Below, one piece after another: positions 1 to 8,010 of a stretch of DNA of 21,013 bases. The first letter of the stretch is position 1, and every line of letters begins with the position of its first letter. Origin of the DNA: a virus; the IMG/VR virus record IMGVR_UViG_3300034071_002353, positions 1 through 21,013 of that record, one strand, 5' to 3'. A model generated the notes under the pieces. It saw only the letters and a program-made list of their open reading frames with translations, had not been told where the DNA came from and made no database searches. Both the position numbers and the translations under genes were made by a program.

Positions 1-180
1 AATCGCATTGTTCGCCTTCTTGCAGACTGGGGACTTATTACGGTTCTAAATCAAGATAAAGTATCTGATATTGCTCCTTTGAATCAAATCAAAGTTCTTG
101 CTTATAAGGATAAGGGAGACTGGATTCTTGAACAAAAGTATAACATTGGTAAAAAAGGAAAAGCAGCAGAAACCGAATAA
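1..180 (+). CDS. regA: RegA translational repressor (3' end only)
   Basis: The frame is open from base 1 and gives 59 C-terminal residues ending at TAA 178-180; the start lies outside the window. The segment contains LLADWGLITV and ends in a KYNIGK motif. From memory, T4 RegA has LLEDWGLIEI and ends VPKYTIGN, so order, spacing and end all agree. RegA is a small RNA-binding protein that blocks translation of many early phage mRNAs by covering their start regions, including its own. The position just before hsp20 and gene 43 fits the T4 order, where regA precedes the polymerase gene. The last residues (KKGKAAETE) extend beyond the T4 protein. The identification is firm despite the truncation. 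Confidence 0.88.
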   Translation, partial: NRIVRLLADWGLITVLNQDKVSDIAPLNQIKVLAYKDKGDWILEQKYNIGKKGKAAETE

Positions 181-230
181 ATAAGTATGGGACCTTTCGT
201 GCGGTCTCTACAAAAGTCGGAACACCCTAA

Positions 231-265
231 AGAGAAGTTCGGTTTTTACAGTTCTTCTCTTTTTT
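231..265 (+). terminator. Intrinsic terminator after regA
   Basis: AGAGAAG (231-237) pairs with CTTCTCT (254-260) around a 16-base loop, followed by TTTTT at 261-265. The 7-bp stem is modest. It would end the replication-clamp/regA transcript before hsp20. The rest of 181-414 is AT-rich and holds no ORF that I can support. Confidence 0.65.
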
Positions 266-347
266 GTTTCTTGTATTTTATAAGTATATGAAAAACATCT
301 TGAAAACAATGTAGTAGAAACCACACTTTAAAAATAATACAAACTAT

Positions 348-355
348 TATAAATT
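348..355 (+). promoter_or_regulatory. Possible late promoter element for hsp20
   Basis: TATAAATT matches the T4-type late element TATAAATA at 7 of 8 positions. By the T4 rule the transcript would start near 361, 54 bases ahead of the hsp20 ATG. AT-rich sequence makes chance matches common. I found no convincing sigma70 promoter pair in this gap. Confidence 0.35.
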
Positions 356-414
356 ATTAATGATCGCCTTATTGGGATCGCACAAACAAACTCGCTTTTA
401 AAGGAGCTACTATA

Positions 415-849
415 ATGACTAATCTGATGAAGTATCAGTCTGCGGATCTTCCTGCTTTGCTGGAAAGAATTAATCGCAATACGATTGGTATGGATGAATA
501 CTTTGATCGTATTTTTAAAATTCACGAAACAACTTCCAATTATCCGCCATATAATCTTGTTCAAGTAAGCAACGTAGAATCTCGTCTTGAACTTGCACTT
601 GCTGGATTTAAAAAGAAAGAAGTTTATGTCTACACGCAAGATGGTAAACTTTTTGTTGAGGGTCAAAAAGAAGATAAAGAAACGGAGTCCAACTATATCC
701 ACAAGGGTTTGGCTCAACGGAGTTTTAAGAGAGCGTGGACACTTGCGGATGATACAGAAGTCGCAGATGTATCATTTGAAGACGGACTACTCTCTATCAA
801 CTTGAAGAAAATTGTTCCTGATCACCACAAACGTAAAGATTATCTATAA
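415..849 (+). CDS. hsp20: Small heat shock protein, Hsp20/IbpA type
   Basis: The 144-residue protein has an alpha-crystallin domain over roughly residues 45-135. Visible features are the beta-strand pattern VESRLELALAGFKKKEVYV, then LFVEGQKE, and the closing FEDGLLSINLKK, which is the usual G-x-L-x-[IV] end of the domain. Hsp20 proteins are ATP-independent holdases that keep unfolded proteins soluble. Phage copies are a hallmark of T4-like cyanophages and usually sit near gene 43, as here. The start is chosen because AAGGAG (401-406) lies 8 bases before ATG 415. The C-terminal I-x-I oligomerisation motif is not obvious; the tail is VPDHHKRKDYL. Its task in infection is not established and may be folding of virion or replication proteins. 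Confidence 0.93.
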   Translation: MTNLMKYQSADLPALLERINRNTIGMDEYFDRIFKIHETTSNYPPYNLVQVSNVESRLELALAGFKKKEVYVYTQDGKLFVEGQKEDKETESNYIHKGLAQRSFKRAWTLADDTEVADVSFEDGLLSINLKKIVPDHHKRKDYL

Positions 850-852
850 ATA
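845..852 (+). promoter_or_regulatory. Exact TATAAATA late-promoter motif at the hsp20 stop
   Basis: TATAAATA overlaps the hsp20 stop codon (847-849). Unlike the other exact copies in the window, it is followed within 22 bases by a terminator hairpin (874-915) instead of directly by a gene. It may start a short RNA of about 58 bases or be a chance match around a TAA stop. Confidence 0.4.
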
Positions 853-873
853 TATTTGAATATCGTCGGCGCA

Positions 874-915
874 GAGGAGCACCTGGCAAAATCCAGGTTG
901 ACTCCTCCTTTTTTT
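874..915 (+). terminator. Strong intrinsic terminator after hsp20
   Basis: The outer stem GAGGAG (874-879) pairs with CTCCTC (902-907). The inner stem ACCTGG (881-886) pairs with CCAGGT (893-898) around CAAAAT. A run of seven T follows (909-915). It ends the hsp20 transcript and physically overlaps the promoter of the next operon. Confidence 0.88.
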
Positions 916-926
916 ATTGCTAGAAT
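898..926 (+). promoter_or_regulatory. Sigma70-type early promoter for the replication operon
   Basis: TTGACT (898-903) and TAGAAT (921-926) each match consensus at 5 of 6 positions and are 17 bases apart. TGC just before the -10 box gives an extended -10 element. Transcription should start near 933, 15 bases ahead of the first ATG (948). The -35 box lies inside the 3' arm of the preceding terminator. This is the only strong sigma70 promoter that I see before gene 43, uvsX and gene 41. Confidence 0.72.
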
Positions 927-947
927 AGTAAGAGGTATGGAGTACAA

Positions 948-1334
948 ATGACAGTAAAACTTTTGCTTTTAAAGTCTGGTGAAGACCTTATTGCAGACAT
1001 AAAAGAGATGGTAGTTGGTGAAGAGGAAAATGTAAGGGTTGTTGGATATTTTCTCCACAAACCTTGCGTTGTTAAGATGACCCCTCCATCTAATGTTCCA
1101 GAAGAATTCAAAGAAGAAATTGACCCACAGAAAGCATCTTTTCAGGTAACTCTTTTCCCGTGGATGCCTTTGTCCAAAGACAATACTATTCCAATTTCTA
1201 CTGATTGGGTTGTTACTATGGTAACTCCAAGCGACAAACTAAATGACATGTATACTGAGGATGTAATGAACTATGGAAAAGACAATCAAAGTTTTGGCAC
1301 TGACCAACAATCTAATTCTAATAACCAAAATTGA
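948..1334 (+). CDS. Hypothetical protein, first gene of the replication operon
   Basis: A 128-residue protein that I recognise only as the sort of small gene found before gene 43 in cyanophages. It opens with a strand-turn-strand pattern (KLLLLKSGEDLIADIKEM) reminiscent of the start of Sm-like beta barrels, and ends in a polar tail rich in N, Q and S (residues about 110-128). The core resembles the next gene product: K-[LV]-L-x-L near the start, P-x-VVK in the middle, then a TPxxxLxxxY-like end. GGAG (939-942) lies 5 bases before the ATG. It overlaps the next gene by 62 bases, so the two are probably translated together. Sm-like fold is an inference from pattern only; no catalytic motif is visible. 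Confidence 0.72.
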   Translation: MTVKLLLLKSGEDLIADIKEMVVGEEENVRVVGYFLHKPCVVKMTPPSNVPEEFKEEIDPQKASFQVTLFPWMPLSKDNTIPISTDWVVTMVTPSDKLNDMYTEDVMNYGKDNQSFGTDQQSNSNNQN

Positions 1335-1533
1335 AGAAGTTGGTGCTGATATTGGAGAACCAGATTGTAAACTCATATCACCATTTGTTGTAAAAAGTGA
1401 TAAAACTTTAGAACCATTTCTTTGTGGATATACAAAAGAAAAAACTTTTATGATGAGTTCGGAAAAGATTTTTACTCTTGTGGATCCAACACCAACTCTA
1501 CTTGAAAAATATGAAGACTTGATTAAAGAATGA
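1273..1533 (+). CDS. Hypothetical protein, likely paralogue of the 948 product
   Basis: An 86-residue protein beginning MEKTIKVLALTNNLILITKI. Its gene starts inside the preceding gene in another frame, and its stop overlaps the gene 43 start (ATGA at 1530-1533), so three genes are chained. It can be aligned by eye with the 948 product: KVLAL against KLLLL, then an I-x-E stretch, P-x-VVK, and VDPTPTLLEKY against VTPSDKLNDMY, but it lacks the polar tail. A GAGG (1257-1260) lies 12 bases before the ATG, which is a long gap. Function unknown. Its place beside polymerase suggests a replication accessory role, without direct evidence. Confidence 0.72.
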   Translation: MEKTIKVLALTNNLILITKIEEVGADIGEPDCKLISPFVVKSDKTLEPFLCGYTKEKTFMMSSEKIFTLVDPTPTLLEKYEDLIKE

Positions 1534-4031
1534 TGCAACGCTTTTATACTAATGTTCAATTGATTGGAAACCAAATTCTTGTTCGTGGAGTTGAAAATGG
1601 AAAGAGATTTGAAAGTAGAGATGAGTTTTACCCAACTCTCTTTGTAAAAACTAAAAAAGAATCAAAATATAGAACTTTAAGTGGAGAATTTGTAGAACCT
1701 ATAAAACCAGGAACTATCCGAGATTGTCGTGAGTTTTATAAAAAGTATGAAAGCGTAGATGGATTTGAGATTTATGGAAATGACAGGTATATCTGCCAAT
1801 ACATTTCTGAAAAATATCCAGAGGATGAAATCAAGTTTGATATTAGTAAAATCAAACTTGTAACTCTGGATATTGAGGTTGCTTCTGAAGCAGGATTTCC
1901 TGATGTCGAATCTTGTTCTGAAGAAATTCTTTCAATTAGTATTCAGGACTATACTACTAAAGAGATTATTACTTGGGGAGTCAAACCTTTTAATAATAAG
2001 CAAAGCAATGTGACCTATCACTATTGCCCTTCGGAGTATGAACTTCTCAATCACTTTATCAATTATTGGATGTTCAATGTTCCTGATGTAATCACTGGGT
2101 GGAACATTCAGTTGTATGACGTTCCTTATATTTGTAAACGTCTAAATCGTGTTCTTGGTGAGAAACTAATGAAGCGTTTCTCTAACTGGGGACTTGTAAC
2201 TGAAGGGGAAACTTATATTCAAGGAAGAAAGCACACTACATTTGATGTTGGTGGTCTAACGCAACTTGATTATCTTGACCTCTATAAAAAGTTTACTTAT
2301 AAGGCACAGGAGTCTTATCGTCTTGATTATATTGCTGAAGTGGAACTTGGTCAGAAAAAACTGGATCACTCTGAGTTTGATACTTTCAAAGATTTCTATA
2401 CTCAAGGTTGGCAAAAGTTTATTGAGTACAACATCGTTGACGTAGAACTTGTTGACCGTTTGGAAGACAAGATGAAACTCATTGAGTTGGCACTGACAAT
2501 GGCATATGACGCTAAGGTAAATTATGCTGATGTGTTTTACCAAGTGAGGATGTGGGACAACATTATCTACACATATTTGAAGAAAAGAGATATTGTCATT
2601 CCACCAAAGAATAAAACACAGAAAGACGAAAAGTATGCAGGTGCTTATGTAAAAGAACCTATTCCTGGAATGTATGATTGGGTGGTGAGTTTTGACTTGA
2701 ACTCACTATACCCCCACCTGATCATGATGTATAACATCAGCCCTGAGACTCTATTGGAGGAAAAGCATCCAACAGTCTCTGTAGATAAGATTTTGAATCA
2801 AAGTCTTAATTTTGAAATGTACAAGGATTATTCTGTGTGTGCTAACGGAGCAATGTTTCGTAAGGATGTTCGTGGGTTTCTTCCAGAACTAATGGAGAAG
2901 ATTTATAATGAACGTGTAATTTTTAAAAAGAAAATGCTTGCTGCAGAGCAAGAATATGAAAAGACAAAGAACAAAGAGTTAGTTAAAGAAATTGCTCGAT
3001 GCAATAACATTCAGATGGCAAGAAAGATCCAACTTAACTCAGCTTATGGTGCCATTGGTAATCAGTATTTTAGATATTATAAACTTGCAAATGCCGAAGC
3101 AATCACTTTATCTGGACAGGTTTCTATCCAATGGATCATGAATCGTGTGAATTCTTATCTAAACAAGATATTGAAAAGTGGAGATGCAGATTATGTTATT
3201 GCTTCAGATACTGATTCTCTTTATATCAATATGGGTCCTTTGGTTGACAATGTATTCAAAGGAAGAGAGAAAACTACTCAAAGCATTGTTTCGTTCCTTG
3301 ATAAGGTCTGTCAGGTGGAATTTGAAAAATATATTGAAAGTTCTTACCAAGAATTGGCGGATTATGTAAACGCTTACGAGCAGAAAATGTATATGAAGCG
3401 TGAGTGTATTGCTGAACGTGGAATTTGGACTGCGAAAAAGCGTTATATTCTTAGTGTGTGGGACAGTGAAGGTGTTCGTTATGAAGAACCCAAACTGAAG
3501 ATTAAAGGTATTGAGGCAATCAAATCTTCTACACCAGCACCTTGTCGTAAATTATTGAAAGAATCTTTTAATATTATGATGAGTGGAACAGAGGATGATA
3601 TGATCAATTTTATTGATACTTGTAGAGAAAAATTTAAGAAACTTTCTCCAGAACAAATTGCCTTTCCACGTTCTGCCTCTGACGTTCAAAAATATTCTTC
3701 TTCGTCTGATATTTACATTAAAGGAACACCAATTCATGTTCGTGGAGCACTTCTGTTCAATTATTATGTTAAACAAAATAAGTTATCAAATAAGTATTCT
3801 TTAATCCAAAATGGAGAAAAAATTAAATTTGTCTATCTCAAAAAACCAAATATTATTCATGAGAATGTTGTTTCATTTATCCAGGAGTTTCCAAAAGAAC
3901 TTAATCTTGACAAATATATAGACTATGAACTACAATTTGAAAAAGCATTTTTAGAACCACTCAAAATTATTCTTGATACAATTGGGTGGAGTGTAGAAAA
4001 AACTGTAAACCTTGAATTATTTTTTGCGTAA
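1530..4031 (+). CDS. 43: DNA polymerase, family B (T4 gp43 type)
   Basis: The replicative polymerase with 3'-5' proofreading, 833 residues against about 898 in T4. Exonuclease motifs in order: Exo I TLDIEV (D114, E116), Exo II around [10 protein letters not shown] (N192, D197), Exo III Y300-NIV-D304. Polymerase motifs: [10 protein letters not shown] (D389), in which His follows the Pro instead of the usual Ser; B, K499-[14 protein letters not shown] (D560, D562). A KKRY motif follows motif C. All catalytic acids are present, so both activities should work. The start overlaps the upstream stop by four bases, and the stop overlaps the uvsX start by one (TAATG). It should work with the sliding clamp and loader, whose genes probably lie upstream of this window beside regA. 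No intein or intron interrupts it. Confidence 0.97.
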   Translation: MMQRFYTNVQLIGNQILVRGVENGKRFESRDEFYPTLFVKTKKESKYRTLSGEFVEPIKPGTIRDCREFYKKYESVDGFEIYGNDRYICQYISEKYPEDEIKFDISKIKLVTLDIEVASEAGFPDVESCSEEILSISIQDYTTKEIITWGVKPFNNKQSNVTYHYCPSEYELLNHFINYWMFNVPDVITGWNIQLYDVPYICKRLNRVLGEKLMKRFSNWGLVTEGETYIQGRKHTTFDVGGLTQLDYLDLYKKFTYKAQESYRLDYIAEVELGQKKLDHSEFDTFKDFYTQGWQKFIEYNIVDVELVDRLEDKMKLIELALTMAYDAKVNYADVFYQVRMWDNIIYTYLKKRDIVIPPKNKTQKDEKYAGAYVKEPIPGMYDWVVSFDLNSLYPHLIMMYNISPETLLEEKHPTVSVDKILNQSLNFEMYKDYSVCANGAMFRKDVRGFLPELMEKIYNERVIFKKKMLAAEQEYEKTKNKELVKEIARCNNIQMARKIQLNSAYGAIGNQYFRYYKLANAEAITLSGQVSIQWIMNRVNSYLNKILKSGDADYVIASDTDSLYINMGPLVDNVFKGREKTTQSIVSFLDKVCQVEFEKYIESSYQELADYVNAYEQKMYMKRECIAERGIWTAKKRYILSVWDSEGVRYEEPKLKIKGIEAIKSSTPAPCRKLLKESFNIMMSGTEDDMINFIDTCREKFKKLSPEQIAFPRSASDVQKYSSSSDIYIKGTPIHVRGALLFNYYVKQNKLSNKYSLIQNGEKIKFVYLKKPNIIHENVVSFIQEFPKELNLDKYIDYELQFEKAFLEPLKIILDTIGWSVEKTVNLELFFA

Positions 4032-5038
4032 TGGATTTTCTTAAAGATATTGTAAAAGAAATTGGCGACGACTTTACTAAGTTGGCATCAGATATTGACG
4101 AAACAGAAACTTATGTTGACACAGGTTCGTACATTTTTAATGCACTGGTTTCAGGTAGTATATTTGGCGGGGTATCTGGCAATAAGATTACTGCTATTGC
4201 TGGAGAGTCTAGTACTGGAAAAACTTTCTTCAGCCTCGCCGTTGTTAAGAATTTTCTGGATACCAATCCCGATGGTTATTGTCTCTATTTTGATACTGAG
4301 GCTGCTATCACTAAATCACTTATAGAAAGTCGCGGTATTGATACATCTCGTTTGGTTGTTGTTAATGTTGTAACTATTGAAGAGTTTCGTACAAAGGCAC
4401 TCAAAGCAGTAGATATGTATCTGAAAGCACCACTAGAAGATCGTAAACCTTGCATGTTTGTGCTAGACTCTTTAGGTATGCTCTCTACAACCAAAGAGAT
4501 TACCGACGCACTAAACGAAAAAGAAGTTCGAGATATGACTAAATCTCAACTTATTAAAGGTGCTTTCCGAATGCTCACACTCAAACTAGGTCAAGCAAAT
4601 GTCCCGCTCATTGTCACAAATCATACATACGATGTCATTGGAGCTTACGTACCAACTAAAGAAATGGGAGGAGGTTCTGGACTCAAATACGCATCCAGTA
4701 CGATCATTTATCTCAGCAAAAAGAAAGAAAAGGATGGAACGGAAGTGGTCGGAAATATTATCAAAGCTAAGACTGCTAAATCGCGTTTGAGTAAGGAGAA
4801 TAAAGATGTTGAAGTCCGTTTGTATTATGATGAGCGCGGTCTTGATCGTTACTATGGTCTTCTGGAACTTGGTGAGATTGGTGGACTCTGGAAGAATGTA
4901 GCAGGACGCTATGAGATTGATGGTAAGAAACTTTATGCCAAACAGATTCTAAAAGAACCTGAAGTATACTTCACTGAAGAAGTGATGCAACAATTGGACG
5001 AAATCGCACGTAAGGAATTTAGTTATGGAGAAAGTTGA
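4031..5038 (+). CDS. uvsX: UvsX, RecA-like recombinase
   Basis: A 335-residue RecA/UvsX-family strand-exchange ATPase, shorter than T4 UvsX (391). Walker A is GESSTGKT (58-65) and Walker B is MFVLD ending at D146, followed by SLGML. The family sequence IVTNHTYD and a [11 protein letters not shown] segment (L2-like DNA-binding region) follow. The enzyme coats single-stranded DNA and drives recombination-dependent replication and repair. It shares one base with the end of gene 43 and overlaps gene 41 by 14 bases, so expression is probably coupled. The Shine-Dalgarno sequence before its ATG is weak, as expected for reinitiation. Confidence 0.96.
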   Translation: MDFLKDIVKEIGDDFTKLASDIDETETYVDTGSYIFNALVSGSIFGGVSGNKITAIAGESSTGKTFFSLAVVKNFLDTNPDGYCLYFDTEAAITKSLIESRGIDTSRLVVVNVVTIEEFRTKALKAVDMYLKAPLEDRKPCMFVLDSLGMLSTTKEITDALNEKEVRDMTKSQLIKGAFRMLTLKLGQANVPLIVTNHTYDVIGAYVPTKEMGGGSGLKYASSTIIYLSKKKEKDGTEVVGNIIKAKTAKSRLSKENKDVEVRLYYDERGLDRYYGLLELGEIGGLWKNVAGRYEIDGKKLYAKQILKEPEVYFTEEVMQQLDEIARKEFSYGES

Positions 5039-6401
5039 GTTTCTAATTCTTAGAAACCTTTTACACAATGAAAAATATATTCGAAAAGTAATACCCTTTA
5101 TCAAATCAGAATACTTCGAAGATCAAAATCAAAAAATTGTATTTGAAGAAATACTTTCTTTCGTTCAAGAGTATAATCAACCAGCAACAAAAGAAGTTCT
5201 CTGTATTGAAGTAGAAAAGAGAACAGATATTAACGAGCAGTCTTTTAAAGAGATTGCTCAAATTATTTCCTGCCTTGAAGATGTCTCTACCGAATTTAAT
5301 TGGTTAATTAACACTACTGAAAAATGGTGTCGGGATCGTGCCATTTATTTGGCACTTATGGAGTCTATTCATATTGCTGATGGAAATGATGAAAAGAAGA
5401 ATCGCGACAGCATTCCCTCTATTCTTTCTGGTGCTCTTGCTGTAAGTTTTGATAATCATGTCGGTCATGATTATCTTGAGGATTACGAACAAAGATACGA
5501 ATCATATCACAAAAAGGAGGATAAAATTGAATTTGATCTTGAGTACTTTAACAAAATCACGAAAGGTGGTCTCCCTAACAAAACTCTTAATATCGCTCTT
5601 GCTGGTACGGGTGTCGGGAAATCTCTATTCATGTGCCATGTGGCTAGCTCCGTCTTGCTCCAAGGACGAAACGTTCTGTACATTACGTTGGAAATGGCAG
5701 AAGAACGCATTGCTGAAAGAATTGATGCAAACCTCTTGAATGTCCCTATTCAGGATATTACAAATCTTCCAAAGCAAATGTTTGAGAATAAAGTTACGAG
5801 TCTTGCAAAGAAAACTCAAGGTACTTTGATTATTAAAGAGTATCCAACTGCATCTGCACACTCTGGGCACTTCAAGTCTCTTCTAAATGAACTTGCATTG
5901 AAGAAGTCATTTCATCCAGATATTATCTTTATTGATTATCTGAATATCTGTTCTTCTTCTAGGTTCAAGGGAGGTAGTAATGTTAATTCTTATACATTGG
6001 TCAAATCAATTGCAGAGGAACTTCGTGGTCTTGCCGTGGAGTTTAATGTTCCTATCGTGAGTGCCACACAGACTACTCGTAGTGGTTATGGTTCTTCTGA
6101 TGTAGAACTGACTGATACTTCAGAGTCTTTCGGTCTTCCTGCAACTGCTGATTTAATGTTTGCACTAATTTCTACAGAAGAACTTGAGGGTCTTGGGCAA
6201 ATCTTGGTCAAGCAGCTCAAGAATCGTTATAATGACCCAACTATTCATAAACGTTTTGTGGTTGGTATTGATAGGGCTAAAATGCGTCTCTATGACTGTG
6301 AACAATCTGCTCAACAAGATATTCTTGACAACGGAAAGGAAGAAGAGTATGATTATGAAGAAAAGAAACCTAAAAAAACATTTGAGGGATTTAAATTCTG
6401 A
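5025..6401 (+). CDS. 41: Replicative DNA helicase (T4 gp41, DnaB-like)
   Basis: A 458-residue hexameric 5'-3' helicase of the DnaB superfamily (T4 gp41 is 475). The N-terminal domain (1-150) is helical. The RecA-like motor follows, with Walker A AGTGVGKS (193-200), motif H1a [14 protein letters not shown] with the catalytic Glu at 223, and Walker B IIFIDYLN (D304). The tail ends KKTFEGFKF, acidic then basic. It unwinds the fork and binds primase gp61, which is encoded about 9 kb downstream under a separate early promoter. AAGGAA (5011-5016) lies 8 bases before the ATG. All motor residues are intact. Confidence 0.96.
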   Translation: MEKVEFLILRNLLHNEKYIRKVIPFIKSEYFEDQNQKIVFEEILSFVQEYNQPATKEVLCIEVEKRTDINEQSFKEIAQIISCLEDVSTEFNWLINTTEKWCRDRAIYLALMESIHIADGNDEKKNRDSIPSILSGALAVSFDNHVGHDYLEDYEQRYESYHKKEDKIEFDLEYFNKITKGGLPNKTLNIALAGTGVGKSLFMCHVASSVLLQGRNVLYITLEMAEERIAERIDANLLNVPIQDITNLPKQMFENKVTSLAKKTQGTLIIKEYPTASAHSGHFKSLLNELALKKSFHPDIIFIDYLNICSSSRFKGGSNVNSYTLVKSIAEELRGLAVEFNVPIVSATQTTRSGYGSSDVELTDTSESFGLPATADLMFALISTEELEGLGQILVKQLKNRYNDPTIHKRFVVGIDRAKMRLYDCEQSAQQDILDNGKEEEYDYEEKKPKKTFEGFKF

Positions 6402-6402
6402 T

Positions 6403-6807
6403 ATGACTATTGATCTTAATAAGTATGTGGAGTTTGTGAATACCACAACTTCTAAACCCAGTAAAGAACATACTGCGTTTATTGATCGTCTGATGGAACT
6501 TCGTGAAGAGGAGTTTCCCACTGAGCGTCTTCTCACTGCTGCTGTAGGGATGTCTGCCGAAGCTGGTGAGTTTACTGAAATTGTAAAAAAGATTATCTTT
6601 CAAGGTAAACCAGTAAACCAAGAGAATCTTTTTCACCTGAAGCGTGAACTTGGGGATATTATGTGGTATGTTTCTCAGGCGTGTCTTGGACTTGATATTT
6701 CTCTTGAAGAAGTAATCCAAATGAACTTTGAAAAACTGAGTGCTCGTTATCCTGAAGGTGCTTTTACTATTGAACGTTCTGAAAATCGTAAGCAGGGAGA
6801 CCTATGA
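6403..6807 (+). CDS. mazG: MazG-like nucleotide pyrophosphohydrolase
   Basis: A 134-residue all-helical protein with the MazG metal-binding pattern: E53-AG-E56 followed by E82-LG-D85 (EAGEFTE and ELGDIMWYV). The family removes pyrophosphate from nucleoside triphosphates. In cyanophages it has been proposed to alter (p)ppGpp or to recycle host-derived nucleotides; substrate preference cannot be read from sequence. The start at 6403, one base after the gene 41 stop, is preferred to an upstream in-frame start at 6184, because the extra residues would lie wholly inside gene 41 and look like an out-of-frame shadow. The stop overlaps the next start (ATGA at 6804-6807), so the gene belongs to the replication operon. 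Confidence 0.9.
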   Translation: MTIDLNKYVEFVNTTTSKPSKEHTAFIDRLMELREEEFPTERLLTAAVGMSAEAGEFTEIVKKIIFQGKPVNQENLFHLKRELGDIMWYVSQACLGLDISLEEVIQMNFEKLSARYPEGAFTIERSENRKQGDL

Positions 6808-6992
6808 CTAAAGAAAAGCAAGTAACAATTAAAATTGATGCTCGCACAGCAGCGGCAGTTCGTCAAGTTTTGTTTGATGCTCAGAAAGGATATACCTATG
6901 ATGAGTTTAGTGTTCCTCCTCGCGTTTCTGATATTCGCAAAGTAATTCAACAACTTGATGATAATATTGATAAAGTTATTGGTGAAGAATAA
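6804..6992 (+). CDS. Hypothetical protein, 62 residues
   Basis: A small charged protein translated from an ATGA overlap with mazG; a GGGAG-type ribosome site lies inside the mazG end. The sequence reads as a short strand (VTIKIDA), a helix (RTAAAVRQVLFDAQ), a loop with PPR, and a second helix ending in IGEE. I recognise no family. The tight coupling to the replication operon makes it a real gene and suggests a related role. It could bind nucleic acid or a replication protein, but nothing in the sequence proves that. Confidence 0.7.
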   Translation: MTKEKQVTIKIDARTAAAVRQVLFDAQKGYTYDEFSVPPRVSDIRKVIQQLDDNIDKVIGEE

Positions 6993-6995
6993 ATA
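6988..6995 (+). promoter_or_regulatory. Near-match late element before the HExxH gene
   Basis: AATAAATA (7 of 8 to TATAAATA) overlaps the stop of the preceding gene. With a T4-like start six bases downstream the transcript would begin near 7001, only four bases before ATG 7005, giving an almost leaderless mRNA. It may instead be chance around a TAA stop. Confidence 0.3.
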
Positions 6996-7004
6996 AAAGC
7001 AAAA

Positions 7005-7403
7005 ATGTCTTTAATTGGAAAAAGAAGAGGAAGACCAACTACAAGATCTCAATTCGAATCAATTCTTAAAAAGTTTTTAATTTTTCTAAAGAGAGAACTT
7101 AAATTTGCTTACGATATTCCAATTATTCTTGTGGATGATGTAGATTTTTCTAAAAATAATAAAACATTTGGATTGATGTATCCGGATAAAATTGTTATTA
7201 GTATTGTTAATCGTCATCCAATAGATATTTTGAGAACCGTTGCTCACGAATATATTCATCATAAGCAGCAAAGTGAAGGCAAAAGGTTGAATGGAAATGC
7301 TGGAAGTGTCAGTGAAAACGAAGCAAATGCAAAGGCAGGAGAAATAATTAGAAAATACTCTAGTCTTCAATCTGATCTATTTGACTTAATACCAATTAGA
7401 TAA
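7005..7403 (+). CDS. Putative zinc metallopeptidase with HExxH motif
   Basis: A 132-residue protein with AHEYIHHKQ, where H81-E82-x-x-H85 is the classic gluzincin zinc and catalytic motif. SENEANAKA follows 16-20 residues later, and E106 there is a plausible third zinc ligand. The N-terminus is very basic (GKRRGRPTTR), like an AT-hook core (GRP). The fold upstream of the motif (strands IPIILVDDVDF and DKIVISIVN, then a helix carrying HExxH) suits a minimal metallopeptidase of the SprT/ImmA type, but I cannot place it in one. The ribosome site is weak. It lies between the replication operon and the late region and ends at a clear terminator. Substrate unknown; a phage or host DNA-bound protein is one guess. 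Confidence 0.72.
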   Translation: MSLIGKRRGRPTTRSQFESILKKFLIFLKRELKFAYDIPIILVDDVDFSKNNKTFGLMYPDKIVISIVNRHPIDILRTVAHEYIHHKQQSEGKRLNGNAGSVSENEANAKAGEIIRKYSSLQSDLFDLIPIR

Positions 7404-7433
7404 TAATTTGGTTCTACTCTTAACCTTTTATTC

Positions 7434-7457
7434 AAACCTCCTCTGGGAGGTTTTTTT
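7434..7457 (+). terminator. Intrinsic terminator closing the replication operon
   Basis: AACCTCC (7435-7441) pairs with GGAGGTT (7446-7452) around a TCTG loop, within a T run at 7451-7457. The last T of the run is the first base of the next late promoter, so one signal ends the early operon and the next starts the late region. Confidence 0.88.
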
Positions 7458-7464
7458 ATAAATA
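7457..7464 (+). promoter_or_regulatory. Late promoter for the 7485 gene
   Basis: An exact TATAAATA directly abuts the terminator T run. With a T4-like start the RNA begins near 7470, 15 bases before ATG 7485. In T4 such promoters need the phage sigma factor gp55 and the sliding clamp. Confidence 0.75.
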
Positions 7465-7484
7465 TCTAAAAAAGATTAAAAGTA

Positions 7485-7964
7485 ATGAAAACTTTTTTGG
7501 AGTTTATTTCTGAAGCAGAGGTTGCCTGGAATACGGGCACTCTTAAAGGAAGTAAAAAAAGTCCCTCCGCTACTGCAAGTCAAAAAGTAACTCAACTGGG
7601 TAGGCAAATGACTAATCCCAGAACTACTCCTCAACAAATGGCATCAATTGCTCAAAGAGTAAAGAAAATGAAATCTGCCATTGTCGGTTCTGGGGAAGTT
7701 GCAAAGGCATCTGATCCTCGTCCAGAAAACAAAGATGCAGGAAGAACTAATACTAAAGTAAGAGGATATGCCTCAAAAGGAAAAGATGAACGAGGAAGGG
7801 TAGGTAGTCTGCGTGATATAGATTCGGGCAATCAACCTTCAGATGTTAGAACTTCTGGTAGATACGGCGATACAAGATCCAGATCTCAAGGAGGTGGAAG
7901 TGTTCCTACAAGAAATAAAGGACAAGGATATAGCACTCCTGAAAGATCTCACTATAGTAGATAA
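7485..7964 (+). CDS. Putative internal head protein with capsid-targeting peptide
   Basis: A 159-residue basic, low-complexity protein. Its first 11 residues, MKTFLEFISEA, match the capsid-targeting peptide of T4 internal proteins (MKTYQEFIAEA), which prohead protease gp21 cuts after the Glu of an [I/L]-x-E-A site; here that is ISE|A at residue 10. The remainder is rich in K, R, S, G and Q, with repeated SR/GR stretches toward the C-terminus, and looks unfolded and DNA-binding. The known T4 equivalents enter the capsid with DNA and are ejected into the host. It has its own late promoter and a poor Shine-Dalgarno sequence. No enzyme motif is visible. The targeting function is inferred from peptide similarity and late expression. 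Confidence 0.72.
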   Translation: MKTFLEFISEAEVAWNTGTLKGSKKSPSATASQKVTQLGRQMTNPRTTPQQMASIAQRVKKMKSAIVGSGEVAKASDPRPENKDAGRTNTKVRGYASKGKDERGRVGSLRDIDSGNQPSDVRTSGRYGDTRSRSQGGGSVPTRNKGQGYSTPERSHYSR

Positions 7965-7975
7965 TACATTAATAT

Positions 7976-7983
7976 TATAAATA
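7976..7983 (+). promoter_or_regulatory. Late promoter for the 8011 gene
   Basis: An exact TATAAATA in the 46-base gap between two late genes. The predicted start is near 7989, 22 bases before ATG 8011. Confidence 0.75.
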
Positions 7984-8010
7984 TCCATAGAGTAGTATAA
8001 GTACAACAAA

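Noticed and set aside
176-183. AATAAATA at the regA stop as a late promoter.
   Set aside because: It is an inexact match created by a TAA stop in AT-rich sequence, with a terminator and more than 200 bases before the next gene.
300-328. A sigma70 promoter before hsp20 using TTGAAA at 300-305.
   Set aside because: No acceptable -10 box lies 16-18 bases downstream (the sequence there is ACACTT-like).
6184-6402. An upstream in-frame start that would make the MazG-like protein 207 residues.
   Set aside because: The added part lies wholly within gene 41, reads as an out-of-frame shadow, and MazG-like phage proteins are usually near 130 residues. The start at 6403 fits the gene junction.
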